Assembly: GCF_035609205.1 (NCBI RefSeq)
Contig: NZ_CP141184.1
Location: 2,136,501 to 2,200,500 of the forward strand
Length of the DNA: 64,000 bases
Source of the DNA: Hymenobacter sp. GOD-10R
GTDB taxonomy: Bacteria > Bacteroidota > Bacteroidia > Cytophagales > Hymenobacteraceae
Reading direction: 5' to 3'
The notes below the pieces were generated by a model. It saw only the letters and a program-made list of their open reading frames with translations. It made no database searches and was not told the origin of the DNA. This document shows positions 60,603-64,000 of the stretch, piece by piece. Every line of letters starts with the position of its first letter. Within the stretch, counting starts at the first letter, position 1. A program made the position numbers and the translations under genes.

Positions 60603-61094
60603 ATGACTGGCAAATCAATACTATATGGCCTAGCAGCTGGCGCGGCCGGCGTGGCCGCCATGACGCTGGCCGAGAAGATCGAGCAGCGCTTCACCAAGCG
60701 CCCCAACTCGTACGTGCCCGCTCACGTGTTGGAAAAACTGCTGAAGCTCCCGCACAAGCCCGACGAAGAACGCTTGGGCCTCAACTGGGCCATGCACTGG
60801 GGCCAAGGCATTGTGCTGGGTATTGTGCGGAGCATCATGGCCGAGCGCGGCCTGCGCGGCCCCGTGGGCTCGTTCATGTTCATGAACCTACGCCTGCTCA
60901 ACGACCAAACCTTGGAAAATGCCACCGGCGTCGGCGCCTTGCCCTGGACGTGGCCCAAAGATGAGCAGGCCATTGACCTGCTACACAAAGGTATCTACGC
61001 CTTTACCACCGGCTACGTCCTCGACCAGCTCATTCCTGGTCCCGACCAAACGCCTGTGCCCCGCAAAGGGTGGACGGTGGGAGAGAAGGCCTAG
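60603..61094 (+). CDS. Membrane-anchored hypothetical protein
   Basis: A 163-residue protein with a short N-terminal hydrophobic helix (LYGLAAGAAGVAAMTLAEKI) and further hydrophobic parts (WGQGIVLGIVRSIMAER, YAFTTGYVLDQLIPGP), resembling small DUF1440-like proteins but not clearly so. ATG at 60603 is preferred because it begins the helix; a longer frame from 60543 starts at an unusual position. Function unknown. Confidence 0.6.
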   Translation: MTGKSILYGLAAGAAGVAAMTLAEKIEQRFTKRPNSYVPAHVLEKLLKLPHKPDEERLGLNWAMHWGQGIVLGIVRSIMAERGLRGPVGSFMFMNLRLLNDQTLENATGVGALPWTWPKDEQAIDLLHKGIYAFTTGYVLDQLIPGPDQTPVPRKGWTVGEKA

Positions 61095-61211
61095 GGCTTC
61101 CTGCCATTCAGGGCGGGAAAAGTATGAATGGCTACGCTTATTTCGCGTAGTCGAGGATAGCTTTTGTCGCTCCGGAACTGCATTGTGCCAAGCTTTCCAT
61201 CTGGCGCTAAC

Positions 61212-61985
61212 CTAGGGGCGGCTTTGCAAGATGGCTTGTAAGTCCTGCAGGTTGCGGTAATTGGGCCGGATGAAACCAAGCTCGGGGTCGTCTAGGTCAC
61301 GGATGGCTTGGATGGTAAGCATGGAAATAACGACAAATAGGACGGGGACGAAGTAGTGACGGGTTTCCTGCGCGCTGTTTGTGAAGCCCACCAAAATACC
61401 GATGGCCCAAGAGGAAACCAGCAACAGCATCGTGATAGGGGAGGGCGTCCGCTCTTGGTAGGAGTAGTGTAGCCGCGACGTGGCCACGTGGAGCCTGTGA
61501 AAAGCTGGCAGAAGCTGTCGTAGTTCTGCTGCCTGAGCTGAGTTCGTGCGGGCATATTTGCGGAAATACTGCCAAGCTTGGGAGTCGAGGCTAGCTATTT
61601 CGCGCATGTGTGTTGGGCTGCCTGGCTGCCCAGGGCGATGCTGTGCTAGCTCCAGCGCCAGAAGGCGTAGCAAAAACGTCCGCGCAGCCTGGTAGGTGGG
61701 CGTCGTCAGCAGTTGGCTTTCTTGGTACAGCTCCGTAACAGCCTCCGACGACTGGTGAATGAGCGTGGTTCGTTCCTTCAGGGCGTTGTTGGACGAAAGG
61801 AGCGTGAAGGAAAGCAGCAGACCGTAAATCGTAATGAAGGCACTTTCGATGCCCGAAGGCTTCCAGATGCGCTGCCGCCGTCGGTAGTTCACCTCCGCCA
61901 CCCAATAGCCGATCAGCACGGCTACCACCAATGAGACGGGGTACGCCAGCGAAAACCAGAACACGTCAAACAAACTGCGCCCCAT
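61212..61985 (-). CDS. DUF4239 (bestrophin-like) membrane protein
   Basis: A 257-residue protein with four membrane spans (N-terminal AYPVSLVVAVLIGYWVAEV, ITIYGLLLSFTLLSSNN; C-terminal ITMLLLVSSWAIGILVGFT and YFVPVLFVVISMLTIQAIRD) around a hydrophilic central region. This layout is typical of DUF4239, a relative of bestrophin-like channels. A channel role is inference only. It is convergent with the preceding gene and divergent from the L,D-transpeptidase gene. Confidence 0.8.
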   Translation of the reverse strand: MGRSLFDVFWFSLAYPVSLVVAVLIGYWVAEVNYRRRQRIWKPSGIESAFITIYGLLLSFTLLSSNNALKERTTLIHQSSEAVTELYQESQLLTTPTYQAARTFLLRLLALELAQHRPGQPGSPTHMREIASLDSQAWQYFRKYARTNSAQAAELRQLLPAFHRLHVATSRLHYSYQERTPSPITMLLLVSSWAIGILVGFTNSAQETRHYFVPVLFVVISMLTIQAIRDLDDPELGFIRPNYRNLQDLQAILQSRP

Positions 61986-62399
61986 AAGCTAGGTGGAGTA
62001 GGAGAAAGCAAGGCCACCCAGAAGCGGAAAGCAGCGCTAACCTACTAGTTGTCGCGCGCATCTTAGGCACCGCTGGCTTGGTATTTTATGCAGCAGCTTG
62101 TTCCTGGTCTTACCGGGTAATATAGGTTGAATCAAAAAACTGATAATCAACGCATAATTCCGAAAACAAGCGTAAATTATTGTTGTTCAAGAAGGGCGAA
62201 AAGTCGAGTCAGATCTGCCGGCCGTATCAGGCATATTTTGCTCAGAACATAGTGCGAGGCGGGCAGGAAATAGTATCGTAGACGTGACCTAGAAAGGTCC
62301 CAGCAGTTGCTGGCTAGTTGTGGAGAATCAGGGGCAGTTTGGCCATGCATCGGCCGCCCCCCTGACGAGTAGAAAGATACGCTGCCAGACGACTGCGCC
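61986..62399. other. Divergent intergenic region
   Basis: About 415 bases before the L,D-transpeptidase gene. Open frames here lack support. No promoter box or repeat was identified. Confidence 0.4.
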
Positions 62400-63885
62400 A
62401 TGAGAAAACACTTACCCTATCTACTTACTCCCTGCCACCCCCGCAGCCTAGGTTTTTGGCTGCGCTACCTAGGGTGTTTAGCGTTTGCTTTGGAATGCAA
62501 CAATGGCTTCACACTGAATACAGCATCGGCCGCAGAATCGCCTGACGCTCAAGTTACAGCGTTGCTACGCCAACGCGTCTTCAGCGGCAGCCTCGTCACC
62601 ACTACCGATGCGGCGCAGGTCGCCCAGTTTTACGGCCTCACCAACTATCTGCCGGTTTGGACGCGCAGCACGTCGCTCGTGCCCGAAGCTTGGACCGGGC
62701 TGCAACTGCTTTCCAAGGCTGCGGATTTTGGGCTGAAAGCAACAGACTATAAGGTGGCTCGCTTGCGCAGCATGTTCGATTCGTTGCAGCAGGAGCAGGC
62801 GTTATCGGTGTCGCTGCGCGTGCGCACCGAGCAGCAGCTGACAGCCGAATTGTTGCGCTTTGCGCGGCATCTGCGCAATGGCCGTATCAACGATACCCTA
62901 TTGCGCCCAACCCAGTCGGGCAGCGAGCTAGCTTTCGACCCGGTGGTACACGTGCTGCAAGCGCTGCGCAGTGGGCAGTTTTCGACGCAACTGTTAGCGG
63001 CGCAGCCCACTTCTCGCAGCTACGTGCGCTTGCGCTGGGCGTGGCAGCGCCTACTGCAAACCGACAGCGTCGCGGCCCGCCGCCTCGCGCTACCCGTGGC
63101 CCTGAACCTAGTAACGGCTGCGTTGGGAACCGCAAGCGGATTCTGTGTACATGGTGGTTAATATCCCGGCGTACAGCCTGCAAGTGATACGCGGCGCGCA
63201 GGTGGTGGCAAGTTACCGGGTGGTAGTTGGCAAAGCCGACACCCCAACCCCGGAGCTGTACAGCCAACTCACGTATTTTCAGGCAGCGCCGGAGTGGCGT
63301 GTGCCGCATAGCATTGCCGTCGGCGAGATGCTGCCTCAGCTGCGCCGCGCGCCCAACTACCTCGATCGGCACGGCTATAAGCTGTACACGGCGGGTGGAG
63401 AGCGAGCCAACCCGTATCGCATCAACTGGAAACAGGTAACCCCCGAAACGTTTCGCTACCAAGTGCGCCAGGCACCATCAGGCCGCAACGCGCTAGGGCG
63501 AGTGGTGTTCAGGTTTGTGAATCCGTATTCTATCTACCTGCATGATACACCCACCAAGGCTGCCTTTCGGGCAAATAACCGGGCGCTGAGCCATGGCTGC
63601 ATTCGGGTGGAAAAGCCGTTGGAGCTAGCGCGTTTTCTGCTGCAACGGGATGATGCCGCTCAGGCCATTAAGCGCGTAAAAGACTTGCAAACGAGCTTAA
63701 GCCAGAACCGCACGCAGGTATTTTCGCTGAAAGCACCGGTGCCCTTGTATGTGCGCTACCTTACCTGCGAGGCAGAAGGCAGCCAGCTCCGCCAATTGCC
63801 CGATGTGTACCAATGGGATAATGCGCTCGCGCAGGCTTGGAACACAGGGCCTAGCGCTCTTGCTGGCGTTGGGGCAGGCCAATAA
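62400..63885 (+). pseudogene. L,D-transpeptidase (YcbB type) interrupted by a one-base frameshift
   Basis: Two adjacent frames make one YcbB/YkuD-type cell-wall crosslinking enzyme. The first (62400-63161) has a signal peptide and the scaffold domain (QFYGLTNYLPVWTRS, LLSKAADFGLKATDYKVA), ending in a wrong tail after LALPVALNL. The second frame carries the YkuD domain with the catalytic Cys (SHGCIRVE). The break is at 63112: removing that T makes the sequence read ALNLERLRWEPQADSVYMVV, exactly the conserved link of this family. The restored protein has 494 residues with Cys400. Either a real mutation or a sequencing/assembly error. Confidence 0.88.
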
Positions 63886-64000
63886 GCTTACGCCGCACCA
63901 GAGTAGAAGGGAAACAAACACTTTTTTACAGCCTAGCTTGTGTGGCTTGTATGGCCGCTTGCTAGCTAGGTGTGCAGCTTAGGCCGCGGGAGCGTGCTAT

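Noticed and set aside
1..64000. tRNA, rRNA, CRISPR arrays, insertion sequences and prophage genes
   Set aside because: I looked for cloverleaf ends with CCA-type arms, repeat-spacer arrays and transposase or integrase motifs and found none. The hairpin repeats have no transposase.
63886..64000. A gene at the right end of the window
   Set aside because: The remaining 115 bases hold no frame with a recognisable start or domain.

Overview
The window looks like chromosomal DNA from a Hymenobacter-like member of the Bacteroidota (Cytophagales). Evidence seen in the sequence: three secreted proteins end in type IX secretion (T9SS) sorting domains with a YPNP motif; families typical of this group are present (DUF5916 with CBM9, PorT-type barrels, NIPSNAP, DUF4269, HipA-like/DUF3037, SNF2 helicase with SWIM finger); a few TAnnTTTG-type -7 boxes occur before genes; and most of the sequence is GC-rich with many CTAG tetranucleotides. 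The genus is an inference. No rRNA, tRNA, CRISPR array, transposase or phage gene was seen.

Layout. 1-8.8 kb: a partial Tricorn/PD40-type protein, a MaoC-like protein, a PA14/ricin-lectin T9SS cargo, a PD-(D/E)XK-like protein, a small Arg-rich secreted protein, a flavin amine oxidase, an SDR oxidoreductase and a DinB-like protein. 9.1-11.3 kb: a secreted GH10 xylanase behind a 13-bp inverted repeat that looks like an operator. 11.5-16.8 kb: a multi-PAS histidine kinase overlapping a WYL regulator, a small hypothetical gene, and an MpaB-like oxygenase. 17-19.4 kb: a sigma-factor remnant next to a hairpin repeat, then overlapping genes for a PI-PLC/GDPD-like protein and an alkaline phosphatase. 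19.9-23.4 kb: a 33-residue membrane peptide gene, SelO, and an LRR-kinase fusion.

23.4-34 kb is a visibly AT-rich island coding for an extracellular polysaccharide pathway: Wza-type lipoprotein, Wzc-type tyrosine kinase, Wzy-like polymerase/ligase, Wzx-like flippase and three glycosyltransferases. No priming glycosyltransferase is present. 34-43 kb returns to GC-rich housekeeping and accessory genes: the HipA-like/DUF3037 pair, a STAS-like protein, a chloramphenicol acetyltransferase-like protein, HAD, an AI-2E transporter, oligogalacturonate lyase, DUF1080, a disordered protein and an esterase of foreign composition. 43-54 kb: DUF4269, SNF2 helicase, a lipoprotein, two outer-membrane barrel candidates, an M3 peptidase and an FG-GAP T9SS cargo. 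54-64 kb: a PhyH dioxygenase, a GH43-like protein, CBM9-DUF5916, NIPSNAP, a membrane-anchored hypothetical, DUF4239 and a frameshifted L,D-transpeptidase.

The most striking non-coding signal is a family of long intergenic hairpins with a shared GTCATnCyGAGC head (five copies between 35.2 and 56.6 kb), one unrelated hairpin of the GTAGAGACGCAATACTTTGCGTCT type, and a perfect 62-bp palindrome. Arms of different copies differ in sequence but each copy keeps its own arms complementary, even where a 21-base block has been replaced. The metabolic theme is degradation of plant polymers (xylan, oligogalacturonate, arabinose/xylose side chains), organophosphate scavenging and surface polysaccharide export.
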